Below, piece after piece: positions 10,777 through 21,810 of a DNA stretch of 64,000 nt. The notes under the pieces were generated by a model that made no database searches, was not told the DNA's origin, and saw only the letters and a list, made by a program, of their open reading frames with translations. The stretch's first letter is position 1, and every line of letters begins with the position of its first letter. Origin of the DNA: Petunia secreta (lineage: Eukaryota; Streptophyta; Magnoliopsida; Solanales; Solanaceae); contig JARKIP010000011.1 in NCBI GenBank assembly GCA_029990175.1, positions 8,122,001 to 8,186,000 of the forward strand. The letters are read 5' to 3'. A program made the translations under genes and the position numbers.

Positions 10777-11587
10777 TGATGTGTTAGTATTTTGTGCATA
10801 TTTGCAACTCTTTTCAACTAGCTTTTGTGTCGTAAAGCATTATTATTTTAGTGAATCTTATGTTATTCTTTGTGTTTCAGGATATATAAGAAATTGATAT
10901 ACAAAGCAGAAGGAAATATTAAAAGGAGCAAAAATAAGTGCACTTTGGCTACAAAATTGAAGAACACAGAGACAAGGCAGCAACTGGATCGGTGCCTCAC
11001 CGAATAAGTGGCTCAAGAAGTCGGCCATCTGCCAAAGGAGGAGAGAGTTCAGGCCTTCCAGCCGACCAAAGGGCGGGTCGCCGATGGAGATGCTGAAAGC
11101 AAGCGGCGACCCCACAGAAGAAGAGGCGCCCCCAGCGCTATTCACAGAACATCTGAAAAATCTGCGAAGCTCAAGAGTTGCCCGCAACATAAAGGGCACC
11201 CCTCCGAACCTGCATCGCAATTCAAAAGGAGCAGTTAGTAAAAGAGGTCATTGGCGAGCTGGCAGATCATAAGGCCACTCGCCGAATAAGCGGAGGCCTG
11301 GCACAAAATAAGGAAAATGACAAACTTGTAAATATTAGACTAGTTTTGAAACCCATACCTATAAATAGGCTGTTATGCCTCCAAGAAAAAAGACCTTTTC
11401 TAGAGCTTAGAATATCATTTTATATGCTTTTGAATATTCTTGGGAGCTAAGGAAGGGTTTCAACTTGGAATTTATTGTAAGGATTTCATTTTTTTCTAAT
11501 ATATTCTTATATGATTCTTGCCAGTTCATTTTCTACTATGTGTGTGTTAGACCCTAGTATGAGTAGCTAAACTCATACTAGGGGTTT

Positions 11588-12353
11588 TGATAAGAATCAA
11601 ACGCGGAAAATAAAAAGGATAAGAACGAGACGTATCTCGATCACAAGTCTCAAGTAGCAACGGAGAACTTGTTCCGTTACACCCCGAGAGGAGGTCAAGA
11701 ACACCTACGCTAGGCAACTACCCTCGAGCTAACGTGAGCACGCAAGTAGAATGGTCGGGGGGATTGGAATTCATCTAGATCCGCTAGAGGAAGAACAAGT
11801 CCCAAATTCAAGGTTTGTCATTCAATAAGAGTTCAACTCTTCAACACAATTGTTTGTTTTCATCAAAGGTAAGCTAATGAAAATAATAAGACAACTAGCT
11901 ATTTATAGGTGTTTTTAGACACCATATGAACGGTCTAATATGCCCACACTTAGGCTTAGGAACATAGGACCACGTAGGGTCAAAATAGTCTTAACATAGC
12001 TAGGAATTACGTCCTTCAGCAATTTGGGCGGAGCGCCCAAGAATTTGATCAGTGGGGTGGCCTAGGCGGGGCGCCTGGGATGTGGGCGGAGTGCCCAGGC
12101 CTAGGTTTGCCCAGGCGGGGCGCCTGGCTTCTTCAGGCGGGGCACCCAGGCCTAAGCCTCTTCAGGCGGGGCGCCTGGTTCTTCAGGCGGGGCGCCCAAG
12201 GCGCTGCACTTCTCCCCTTGCACTTTAAGCACTCGGAACGGCTTCCAATCGCTTCCCTCTTCTAGGCCCTTCCTCATCAAGTGTAGGTGTACTTCTTGGA
12301 TGTCCTTAGCTTGGCTCCGAGTGAAGGGTCTTGTGGGGGTTTGGGTCTTATCA
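11588..12353 (-). repeat. 3' LTR of element B
   Basis: 766 bp, ends TGATAAG/CTTATCA as read on the plus strand. It contains seven palindromes (12026-12197) and a TATA-like CCTATAAATAG on the minus strand (11899-11909). The end of the pol frame also lies here, stopping at 12152. Confidence 0.93.
12026..12197. repeat. Array of seven palindromes in the element B 3' LTR
   Basis: Seven units of the AGGCG-NNN-CGCCT family, for example AGGCGGGGCGCCT at 12065 and GGGCGGAGCGCCC at 12026. Centres are mostly GGG or GAG. Two units differ from their counterparts in the 5' LTR by single C/T or G/A changes (GCGGAGTGCC, GCGGGGCACC). On the minus strand part of the array is read as the pol C-terminal repeat GAPPEE. 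Confidence 0.85.
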
Positions 12354-15300
12354 TCCTCCCCTTCTTGAGAGGATTTCGTCCTCGAAATTGGAGCTTCCTT
12401 CACGACCTCTTCATCATCATTCACGACCTCTTCATTACCTACATCCAAAGGAACCAAGTCACAAACATTGAAAGTATTAGAAACTTGATACTCACTTGGC
12501 AAGTCGACCACATAGGCATTGTTGTTTATCTTGGAAAGCACTTGGAATGGGCCATCTCCACGGGGTGCCAACTTCCCTTTTCTAAGGTTTGGAAACCTTT
12601 CTTTCCGGAAGTGCACCCACACATAGTCACCCTTCTTGAGTTCCACCTTCTTGCGTCCCTTGTTTTTCTTAGAGGCTACCTTTGCATAGGCTTCCTCCAA
12701 GTTCTTCTTCGCCTTAGCATGAACCTCCATCAAAGCCTTGGCTCTAGCTTTACCTTCAAAATTAACAACCATTTCCCGTGGCAAAGGGGTTAGATCAAGG
12801 GGAACCAAGGGGTTAAATCCATAAACACACTCGAATGGGGTCATGCCTATCATGCTATGCAATGTGCGATTGTAGGCAAACTCCATAAGAGGTAGACGAT
12901 CAATCCAAGTCCCGGCCTTACCCCGGGTCATGGCTCTAAGAAGAGCACCCAAGGTTCGGTTTACCACTTCCGTTTGCCCATCGGTTTATGGGTGGTGGGA
13001 CGTGGAGAACAAGAGCTTGGTGCCTAAAGCACCCCATAAACACCTCCAAAAATGACTTAGGAACTTAGTGTCCCTATCACTCACTATGGTTTGTGGCACA
13101 CCATGCAACTTCAAAACATTTTCAATAAACAAAGTTGCCACATGTTGTGCATCATCACATTTCTTGCATGGAATGAAATGAGCCATTTTGGAGAACCTAT
13201 CCACAACAACATAAATGCTATCATGGCCCCCCCTAGTCCTTGGTAATCCCATCACAAAATCCATTGAGATATCCAACCATGGACTAGTAGGTACGGGGAG
13301 AGGGGTATACAACCCATGGGGGTGGGCTTTGGATTTAGCACGCTTGCACTCAAGGCAATTGTTGCAAAACTTTTCCACTTGCACCCCATCTTTGGCCAAT
13401 GAAATTGTTCTTTAAGAATAGCCAAAGTCTTTCTTGTGCCAAAATGTCCCATGAGTCCACCGCAATGTGCCTCATGCACAAGCAACTCCCTCCAAGAGGA
13501 CTCCGGTATGCACACCCTACCATTTTTGAAGATATATCCATTAACCCATTGGTATTTTTCAACTCTCTCCCCTTTCTCCAAAGTGTCATGGACACTCTTT
13601 AGCTTTGGGTCATGAGCATACATCAATTTAATGCTCTCAAAACCCATGAGCTTAGAGGTGAGAGTGGTGGCTAGAGCAAACTTTCTCGAAAGCGCATCCG
13701 CCACAACATTGTCCTTCCCTTTCTTGTATTGGATCACATAGGGAAAGGACTCAATGAATTCAACCCACTTGGCATGTCTCTTATTGAGCTTCTCTTGGCC
13801 TCTCAAATGCTTGAGTGACTCATGGTCACTCTTGATTACAAACTCACGAGGCCAAAGATAGTGTTGCCAATAGGCAAGGGCTCTCACAAGGGCATACAAT
13901 TCCTTGTCATATGTAGAATAGTTCAAGGAGGCCCCTTTCAATTTCTCACTAAAGTAGGCGATGGGTTTGCTATCTTGTATTAACACACCACCAATTCCCA
14001 CCCCCGAGGCATCACATTCAACCTCAAATGCCTTTCCGAAGTCGGGCAATTGCAATAGACGGGCGGTACTCAACCTACTTTTCAACTCATGGAAGGCCTT
14101 CTCTTGAGGCTCTCCCCAAACAAAAGGTTGGTCTTTCTTCACCAATTCGGTGAGTGGAGCGGCGATGGAGCTAAAGTCTTTCACAAATCGCCGATAAAAG
14201 CTAGCAAGACCATGAAAGCTCCTCACTTGAGTCACAATAGTAGGAGTAGGCCAATCACGTATGGCCTCTACCTTAGACTCATCCACCTCCACTCCTGGGC
14301 ACTCACAACAAACCCAAGGAAGACTACCTTCTCAACACCAAAGGCACACTTTTTAAAATTAGCATAGAGCTTTTCGGCTCTCAACTTTTCAAGCACTTGC
14401 CTAAGGTGATCAACATGGTCGTCTATTGATTTGCTATAGATCAATATATCGTCAAAATAGACGACCACAAACTTGTTGATGAATGGCTTTAGAACATGGT
14501 TCATTAGCCTCATAAAGGTGATAGGTGCATTGGAGAACCCAAAGGGCATCACCAACCATTCATAGAGACCAAATTTGGTCTTGAATGCGGTTTTCCATTC
14601 ATCACCCGGTTTCATCCGAATTTGATGGTAGCCGGACCTAAGGTCAATTTTGCTAAACACACATGAACCACTCAATTCATCTAACATATCATCAAGTCGG
14701 GGAATAGGATGACGGTACTTTACCGTTATTTTGTTCAAGGCCCGAAAATCAACGCACATTCTCCAAGTGCCGTCCTTTTTGGGAACAAGGATCACGGGTA
14801 CGGCACAAGGACTCAAGCTCTCCCTCACTAAGCCCTTAGTGAGCAATTCATCAACTTGCCTTTGCAATTCTTTTGTGTCATCCGGATTGCTCCTATAGGC
14901 CGGCTTGTTTGGGATTTGAGATCCCGGGACAAAGTCGATTTGATGTTCAATGCCCCTCAAAGGAGGCAATCCATCCGGCATCTCATCCGGGAACATGTCC
15001 CCAAAATCCTTCAAGACATTCCCAAACACACTAGGCAAAGGGTTAGAAGAAAATTCACAATTAGAGTTAAGGATCATACCTTTGTGCACTAGGCATAGGA
15101 GAAACTTGGAGCCATCATTTCCTTTTAAGATCTCGCCCGGTTGCATCATGGCACAAATACCACCGGTAGAAGAAGAAGGTGGGATTGCCACCATGCTTTT
15201 GGACAAAGGGCTAGTCTCAATGATTGACTTGGCCTTTGCCACCTCCCTCAACTCCCTCATCCTATTGTAGTCATCACTCACTTGTTTGGGAGTTAGGGGT

Positions 15301-17270
15301 TTCAACACAAATTTCCTTCCTTCATGTTGGAGCGTGTAAGTGTTGACACGCCCGTCATGAACCGCTTGTCGATCAAATTGCCAAGGCCTTCCAAAGAGAA
15401 GGTGGCAAGCTTGCATGGGCACAACGTCGAACAAGTGTTCATCAACATAACTACCCATTTTGAACTTGATCATTGCTTGCTTTACTACCTTTAGCTCCCC
15501 ACATTCACTAAGCCATTGCAATCGATATGGCTTGGGATGCTTCACGGTAGGCAACTTCAATTGGGATATAAGAGATTGACTCACAACATTAGCACAACTC
15601 CCGGAGTCAATGATCATAGAGCATACAACACCCTTAACACGACACCTAGCATGGAAAAGGTTTTCCCTTTGCAAGGTTTCACCATCCTCCACAATCATAG
15701 CTCCTAGGCTCCTCCTCACAACTAGAAAAGTATGAGGTTCCTCATCCTCCACCGTGTCATCTAGATCATCCTCCTCTACTCCCTCATCTCCCTCTACACC
15801 CTCATCATCCTCCGGTTCACTCTCTTGTTCATATACATTTTCACCAACAAGAACCATGGTCCTCTTCGTAGGACACTCCTTAGCAAAGTGTCCATACCCC
15901 TTGCATTTGTGACATTGAATGGAAGAAGAAGTAGGAGTATTCAATTGAGTTTTAGAATTACCTCCCACATTGGGTGTGTACTTCTCAAACGGCTTCTTCA
16001 CATCTTTGCTAGCACTTGCTCCACTAGGGCCACTTGCATTTGTGAATTTTGCATTGGGAGTAGGATTTTTCCAATCCTTTGACTTGTTCATGGAAGTAGA
16101 AGTGTTGCTCTTGTAACGGTTGGACTTCTCTTTCTCAAGCCATTGCTCGGCTTGAATAGCGGCATCAAGAACTTCTTGGAGTGAAAGATAAGCATGCAAT
16201 CTCAATTGTGAAGCTATACCATAGCTCAAACCATTCATGAAACGGATCACGGCTTGCTCTTCATCTTCGGTGTCCATATCTAAGGCCATTCGAGTTCTTT
16301 CAAACTCATCAAAATATTCATGCACCATTTTGACACCTTGCTTCAACTCATAAAGTTTCTTGAGTTGCTCTTGCCGATATCTAGGAGTGATGTACTTGAT
16401 ACTCATGATACCCTTCAAGTCATTCCAACCCACAATCACGGGAACCCCCGCTCTCCTCCTTGATCTCTTGACGGATTCCCACCAAGTAGATGCATAGGTA
16501 CATTTCTTCTCATCGGTCATCTCATTTGTGTCAAACAATTTTTCCATGTGTAGCACCCATTCAATGTAAGCCGCCGGATCACAATTCCCTTTAAAGGTTG
16601 GGAGATTAAGTTTCACACTATTGATGTTGGTGTTGTCACGACCCCCACAGAAAGGCTCCGGTTGGCCCCCATAGTGATCTTCATTCACACCATACTCCCT
16701 CCTCGCATTCCCTCCAACATAACCCATAGGTGGCCCTCGACCTCGGCCCCTACCTCTATCCACATTTCGACCCCAATTCATACCTCGCCTTGGTTGAAAG
16801 TGATCATCAAACCCATACATATCATCACCATAATCGGCCTCCTCCCCTTCTTGAGCCTCATCTACTTGCTCAAGAGGTTGCACATTTCGGATGGGTCTCG
16901 GTAGTGGAATGTTTCTTGGGGGGTTATCCAAGATACGGGGAATGCCCGTTCGTTGGGTATTGCCCAACACTTGATCAAGTCTCTCTCGTTCCTCCTTTGC
17001 CCGTTGTTGATTGAGCAATTCAATGACATGGCTAACTTGCTCCGGAGTAAAGTTAGGAGTACTTGAGACTTCAACCGGGACACTCGGGTTCCCTTTCTCG
17101 GCTTGGACACTCGGGGTCCCTTTCTCCGAGGGGACATTAGAAGTCCCTTGCTCAACTAGAGCACTAGAGTTCACCCGCTCGAGGCTTTCAATCCTCAAGT
17201 GCATACTATCCAATTTGGCGAGGATAGTAGCAAGGGCACTCTTTGCAAAATCATCTCCTTCGGAAGACAT
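12152..17270 (-). pseudogene. Element B gag-pol polyprotein (gag, protease, RT, RNase H, integrase), frameshifted
   Basis: The start ATG at 17270 opens a 1000-codon frame. It contains a capsid-type domain (KKCTYASTWWESV; VIRFMNGLS), the CCHC knuckle CHKCKGYGHFAKEC (near 15880-15920), the protease motif DSGSCAN (near 15600) and reverse transcriptase with YFDDILIYS (near 14440). RNase H, the integrase HHCC finger, the DD-E core and a tail ending TRSQAKDIQ...GAPPEEA follow in further segments. Three breaks are visible: a one-base loss near 14295; a frameshift near 13393 where 'ccaaagatgg' would be expected twice; and a stop near 12968 (TAA where the family has Gln in HHPQTDGQ). The last segment runs through the polypurine tract and about 200 bp into the 3' LTR. 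No obvious chromodomain is visible. An intact product would be virus-like-particle protein plus replication and integration enzymes. Confidence 0.9.
12354..12366 (-). promoter_or_regulatory. Polypurine tract of element B
   Basis: Minus-strand AAGAAGGGGAGGA directly abutting the 3' LTR; the primer for plus-strand synthesis. It is also coding, in the frame read as SQEGEDD. Confidence 0.85.
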
Positions 17271-17694
17271 TGTACCTACACAAGTAACAAACGTTAGAAA
17301 ACAACCTCACACACTCCCTCACTTGAGATCACTCGGCTCTCTCGTATGGTGACGGTGGGTATTTCACTCGACTTGTGGTTCCAAAGCTTCACGTAGATGA
17401 ATAGAAATTCCTCAACTCAACCAAACTATTCACGAGTCAAGCACACTCCGGGGTGAGTGGAGTTAATAGGACTCAATGAACGCTAGGCACTTTGAAGTGA
17501 GGACTAGAACCAATAAAAACTACGAGTCTTCTTTGGATTTCTACTCTCCAACAATGGCTCGAATCACCTAAAGCAATGAAGGATTAGTGTTAATTAAGTA
17601 GAAAGATTACTTAGATCAACACTGATTAGAGGTTAGGCAACAAAGAATCAAGTAATCCTAGAAGAAACTACCCAAAACATCCCTTCAGGATATT

Positions 17695-17834
17695 AGGCGG
17701 AGCGCCCAAGATTTGGGGCGGAGCGCCTCAAAATTGATCAGTGAGGTCGGGCAGGCGGGGCGCCTGGGAACTAGGCGGAGCGCCTGGAGCAAGAACAGTT
17801 CAGGCGGAGCGCCCAAGGTCTAGGCGGGGCGCCT
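17695..17834. repeat. Array of six palindromes in the element B leader
   Basis: Six units (17695, 17716, 17752, 17773, 17800, 17822) of AGGCG-NNN-CGCCT with centres GAG or GGG. They lie between the primer-binding site and the gag start, in the untranslated leader. The same motif family fills U3 of the LTR. The leader array lies about 425-565 bases upstream of the gag ATG. Confidence 0.85.
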
Positions 17835-18500
17835 GGACGAAGAACAACCTGGGTTTCCAACAACGTGTTCTTAGATTTCAACCTCACTTTTTGGTCGATT
17901 CCAACGTGTTTTCCCCAAATTCAAAGTACCCGAAGTTGTATTTTGGTATAACCACCAAACCCCAATGATTTTCACACCCAACCAAGCAACAAACTAGGCA
18001 CAATCATGATTCAAGTTTCAAGTTGGGTTTTCTCAAATTTTCAAAAGGGTCAAAAAGGTGGGTTTCGATTCTTCAAAATCAATGTTATACAACTCCGATT
18101 CACACCAAATTTGTTGCAAATGGTTTGTTTTCAAAAGTAGATCAATCCCCGGTAATCAAATCCAAAACCCCATTAACACACAACCCAAAATCAAGCAAAT
18201 TCCTCAAGAACAAGGGTTTAGTAGGGTTTAAGGAAAATTGGGGTTTCAATTTTTCAAACTTCACCAATCCAAGTAATTTTGGTACCCAAGCAACGGGAAT
18301 TCAATCACAATCAAGAATCCATAACACCCATATCAAGAATCACAAACACCAAAAAGTTATGCCAATTTTTGAATTTTTGAATTTTTCAATTTTTTTGTAA
18401 TTTTCTTTTTCCCAATAACTTCAACAACAAGAAAACTAAAAGAAGATACTAGGCACGAAGAATCAAGGGTCGGGGTTCGTAGGAACGATACCCGAACCTT

Positions 18501-18512
18501 GCTCTGATACCA
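18501..18512 (-). promoter_or_regulatory. Primer-binding site of element B (initiator Met tRNA)
   Basis: Minus-strand TGGTATCAGAGC, three bases inside the 5' LTR, complementary to the 3' end of plant initiator tRNA-Met. It primes minus-strand DNA synthesis. Confidence 0.88.
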
Positions 18513-18826
18513 AACTGATAAGAATCAAATGCGGAAAATAAAAAGGATAAGAACGAGACGTATCTCGATCGCAAGTCTCAAGTAGCAACGGAGAACTTGT
18601 TCCGTTACATCCCGAGAGGAGGTCAAGAACACCTACGCTAGGCAACTACCCTCGAGCTAACGTGAGCACGCAAGTAGAATGGTCGGGGGGATTGGAATTC
18701 ATCTAGATCCGCTAGAGGAAGAACAAGTCCCAAATTCAAGGTTTGTCATTCAATAAGAGTTCAACTCTTCAACACAAGTGTTTGTTTTCATCAAAGGTAA
18801 GCTAATGAAAATAATAAGACAACTAG

Positions 18827-18837
18827 CTATTTATAGG
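18827..18837 (-). promoter_or_regulatory. TATA box of the element B 5' LTR
   Basis: Minus-strand CCTATAAATAG. It lies about 115 bases downstream, in the direction of transcription, of the palindrome array, which puts the array in the usual position of proximal promoter elements. Assignment by sequence only. Confidence 0.6.
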
Positions 18838-18953
18838 TGTTTTTAGACACCATATGAAAGGTCTAATATGCCCACACTTAGGCTTAGGAACATAGGACCA
18901 CGTAGGGTCAAAATAGTCTTAACATAGCTAGGAATTACGTCCTTCAGCAATTT

Positions 18954-19125
18954 GGGCGGAGCGCCCAAGAATTTGATCAGTGGGGTGGCCTAGGCGGGGC
19001 GCCTGGGATGTGGGCGGAGCGCCCAGGCCTAGGTTTGCCCAGGCGGGGCGCCTGGCTTCTTCAGGCGGGGCGCCCAGGCCTAAGCCTCTTCAGGCGGGGC
19101 GCCTGGTTCTTCAGGCGGGGCGCCC
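18954..19125. repeat. Array of seven palindromes in the element B 5' LTR
   Basis: Same seven units as in the 3' LTR. All keep GCG...CGC arms here, suggesting this copy is closer to the ancestral state. Confidence 0.85.
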
Positions 19126-19984
19126 AAGGCGCTGCACTTCTCCCCTTGCACATTAAGCACTCGGAACGGCTTCCAATCGCTTCCCTCTTCTAGGCCCTTC
19201 CTCATCAAGTGTAGGTGTACTTCTTGGATGTCCTTAGCTTGGCTCCGAGTGAAGGGTCTTGTGGGGGTTTGGGTCTTATCAGGTTTATTCATTAAAACTT
19301 GATTATCTTAACTTAAATCGTACTTAATCTTGTAAAATCAATGGGGTAACATAAATCTAGTCCTCCATCGTACTTTCTTAACTAGGATTTAAGGCACGGC
19401 CATACTTGAATCTAACCCTCCTTTGCTTTCATCACCCGAAAGGGGCTAAAGGCGTAGGTTAATGGAGACTAGCGAGAATTTAGGTTACATTGGTTGCGGC
19501 ATACCCCATCTAAAGGGGAAGACCTAAAAAGGTCATCCCCGCTCAGGTCTTTGGACTAGGGTTTCTAGCACTTCATTATTGACCCTAACGGGCTTGGTGA
19601 AGAAAATCCTCCTTATCCCGAGAGGGTTTTGAGGATTGCATTAGAGGTCCGACTATTGACGTTACCCATGAGATTTGTGAGGCTAATACAAGTGTTTGGC
19701 TAAGAGAATCTTGTTAGAGTGCATAAACCCCTAGCTCATTCTCATCGTTTACATCAATTATAAGTATTTAATTGTTTTATGTTAGTTATAACTGTAGTTA
19801 AACAACTCCATTTTATCACTTAGGAATACACGGACAATTCTTAGGACCCGTTCATATTCATCCTAAGACTAATATATTACTTCACTAAGCTCCCTGTGGA
19901 AATCAACCCCGGCTCTTGTTGAGTACTATTACTTTTGACGACTGCCCCATCATCCTTAGTGGTGAGTGGATTAAGCGAGGATCA

Positions 19985-20316
19985 ACAAGCATGTGGGTCC
20001 CCCATCAACCATAATAGGCTCCTCCACCACATGATGTACATGAACATAAAATATATCCGCATGTACTAAGTCTTTGACAAGGTTAAAAAGCCGAAAATCA
20101 GACCTAATTAGAAAATATTCTTGAGTTAATGGTCAAAATGGAAAAAGGCTTCCACGCTCTCATAACCTAAATCTTCTGTGTAAGCACATAGTTCGACCAA
20201 TAAAAATTCTTTGTCAATAATGAAGCCAAACAATTCCCCCCCTCGACATACTTTTGGAGAGAATCTTTGGTAAATACCTCATCATAGTGAAATCTAGTAA
20301 CAATAAAGTCCGACAT
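19985..20316 (-). pseudogene. Mutator-like transposase N-terminal fragment
   Basis: A minus-strand ATG at 20316 opens a frame resembling the N-terminal PB1-like domain of Solanaceae MULE transposases (start MSDFIVTRFHYDEVF, then LGYES and a segment like DFRLFNLVKDLVHADIFYVHV in a second frame). Stops and frame changes make it non-functional. It ends exactly where the LTR of element F begins. The missing next domain (MuDR N-domain, FRRVVADYV) is found near 2300 in the same orientation, so both are probably halves of one element. Confidence 0.6.
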
Positions 20317-21204
20317 ACTTTCTAGTAAACAAAAAGACTAAAACCCCAACTTTACACATGCACTGTTATCCTTAGATAAAAACCATCACTTTACAACTAA
20401 ATATAAAAAATACCATACATTTAAAGTATTTAAGTATAGAATAAGGGAAAAGAGAACTTATTCGTAAAAAATCCTTATTTATTCTCCACGAACACACGTC
20501 TGAAACAGTTATACAAAATCACCACCGTAAGCCCTAATTTCGTTGAACTTTCCGTTACTGTCCAAAGCACATGTTAATCCAATGAAGAAATACTAATAGT
20601 CGATTAAATTTCACTATAAATATACCAGGTATGGAAGATCTTAGGTCAGAATTTTAAGGGTGTAGGAATTGGGAGAATAATAGATTTCATCGGATTCCTT
20701 TGGTTGCAATCAGAAAAATGAGAGAATGGGGTTTTTTTAAAAACCTTTTAACCTAATTAATCTGATGTGGGAATAAACAAATGACGTGGCTTTCCATGTA
20801 GGACCATTTAGTTACACACTCTACAACTTTTCAACTCCCAAGCTATTTTGTACTTTGATGTCACAAATTCGAAAGGGTGGAGAGCTAATAGGTACATGGC
20901 AATGTCAAGGGAGACAAGTGACTTTCTATGTCAAGTTTAGGGAGCTATCAACCTATTATGCCTAGAAGCTATTTTACACAAAATTTAAAATACTACTTTA
21001 TTTTCAAAACATAATTTTTTTTTTTTAAAAAAAAAAACTTTGCAAATATACATATAAGGTACAAAAATCCCTAAACTTCCCTCCTACCCCTCCTCTGCCA
21101 CCTCCTAGATACCCCCATTGCCACCCCAGTCATTTCCTCCCGACTGTTGCCACTGTCTTGATCCGTTGCCGACCGCCTATCACTGATCACTAGCGATTTC
21201 TCTA

Positions 21205-21210
<6 letters not shown>

Positions 21211-21263
<53 letters not shown>
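21211..21263. repeat. (TC)n microsatellite
   Basis: About 26 uninterrupted TC units preceded by 'tctatcta'. Confidence 0.97.
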
Positions 21264-21266
<3 letters not shown>

Positions 21267-21682
21267 CAATTGTATATACTTGTATGTCTAGCATCTGCAT
21301 GATATGTAGAGTGGTACACCAAGATATACAATGACGATACGTTAGACATACCGTTATACAATTGATATATGTCACTGTATGTCACTTGTATGACTATTGT
21401 ATGTCCAACGTATCACCGCACATACTATGAAAAAATAGTGGACATACAATTCTCCCACTTGCAAACCACCACCAAAGACAGCATAACCGCCATCATAGCC
21501 ATCATAAAAAGGAAAAAAGAAAAAAAGGAGATGAAAAAGAAGAACTATACGCATGAATTTATTGTACATTTAAAATGCATTTGAGATATATTGTACATGC
21601 AATCGATTAACAAGATATACATAGGCGTTACATAGATAATATACACCCAAATACACACGTAATGCAATTGCCATATACTCCA

Positions 21683-21810
21683 GAACTCTTTAGATATGGA
21701 GAAATACATGAAATCCAAGCGAGGTACACTTTGGAACTCTTCATATCTAGAGAAACACATGATATATAGTGTGATACACTTTAAAACTCTTCAGATCTAG
21801 AGAAACATAA
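21683..21810. repeat. Degenerate tandem repeat, about 50-bp unit
   Basis: The phrase 'aactctt.agat.t.gagaaa' recurs at 21684, 21735 and 21785 (spacing 51 and 50). Units one and two share 'acatga' and 'gtacactttg'-like tails; the third unit is partial. Confidence 0.6.

Larger units (their letters stand above)
11588..19281 (-). mobile_element. Element B: complete CRM-like Ty3/gypsy retrotransposon with broken pol
   Basis: Two LTRs of 766 bp (11588-12353 and 18516-19281), both TGATAAG...CTTATCA, flank a gag-pol region on the minus strand. The flanks carry an exact 5-bp target duplication, GGTTT (11583-11587 and 19282-19286). An iMet-type primer site adjoins the 5' LTR and a polypurine tract adjoins the 3' LTR. 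The pol frame runs through the polypurine tract into the 3' LTR, a hallmark described for the CRM clade of chromoviruses; the clade call is inference. The LTRs differ at about eight sites by eye (about 1%), so the insertion is recent. Coding lesions nevertheless make this copy non-autonomous. Confidence 0.92.
18516..19281 (-). repeat. 5' LTR of element B
   Basis: 766 bp, same length and ends as the 3' LTR. It carries seven palindromes at 18954-19125, all with intact arms, whereas the 3' LTR has two mutated ones. It would drive transcription leftwards. Confidence 0.93.
10777..19984 (+). repeat. 3' LTR of element F, split by element B
   Basis: The LTR occupies 10777-11587 and 19287-19984 (about 1509 bp joined). 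It starts TGATGTGTTAG after a polypurine tract and ends GAGGATCA. A TATA box, CTATAAATAGG, lies near 11359. Element B (TSD GGTTT) sits at the break. Sequence after 19984 reads as MULE transposase N-terminus, so the LTR end is also the edge of the whole retroelement stack. Its 5' partner is absent from the window. Confidence 0.7.

Noticed and set aside
12287..12793. 168-codon plus-strand frame
   Set aside because: Shadow of the integrase and tail coding sequence of element B on the opposite strand.
12026..19125. Evenly built GC palindromes that look at first like a CRISPR array or regulatory operator array
   Set aside because: Spacers are short and irregular, the DNA is plant nuclear, and the arrays lie inside LTRs and leaders of retrotransposons. 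They are kept as repeats of unknown role, not as CRISPR.
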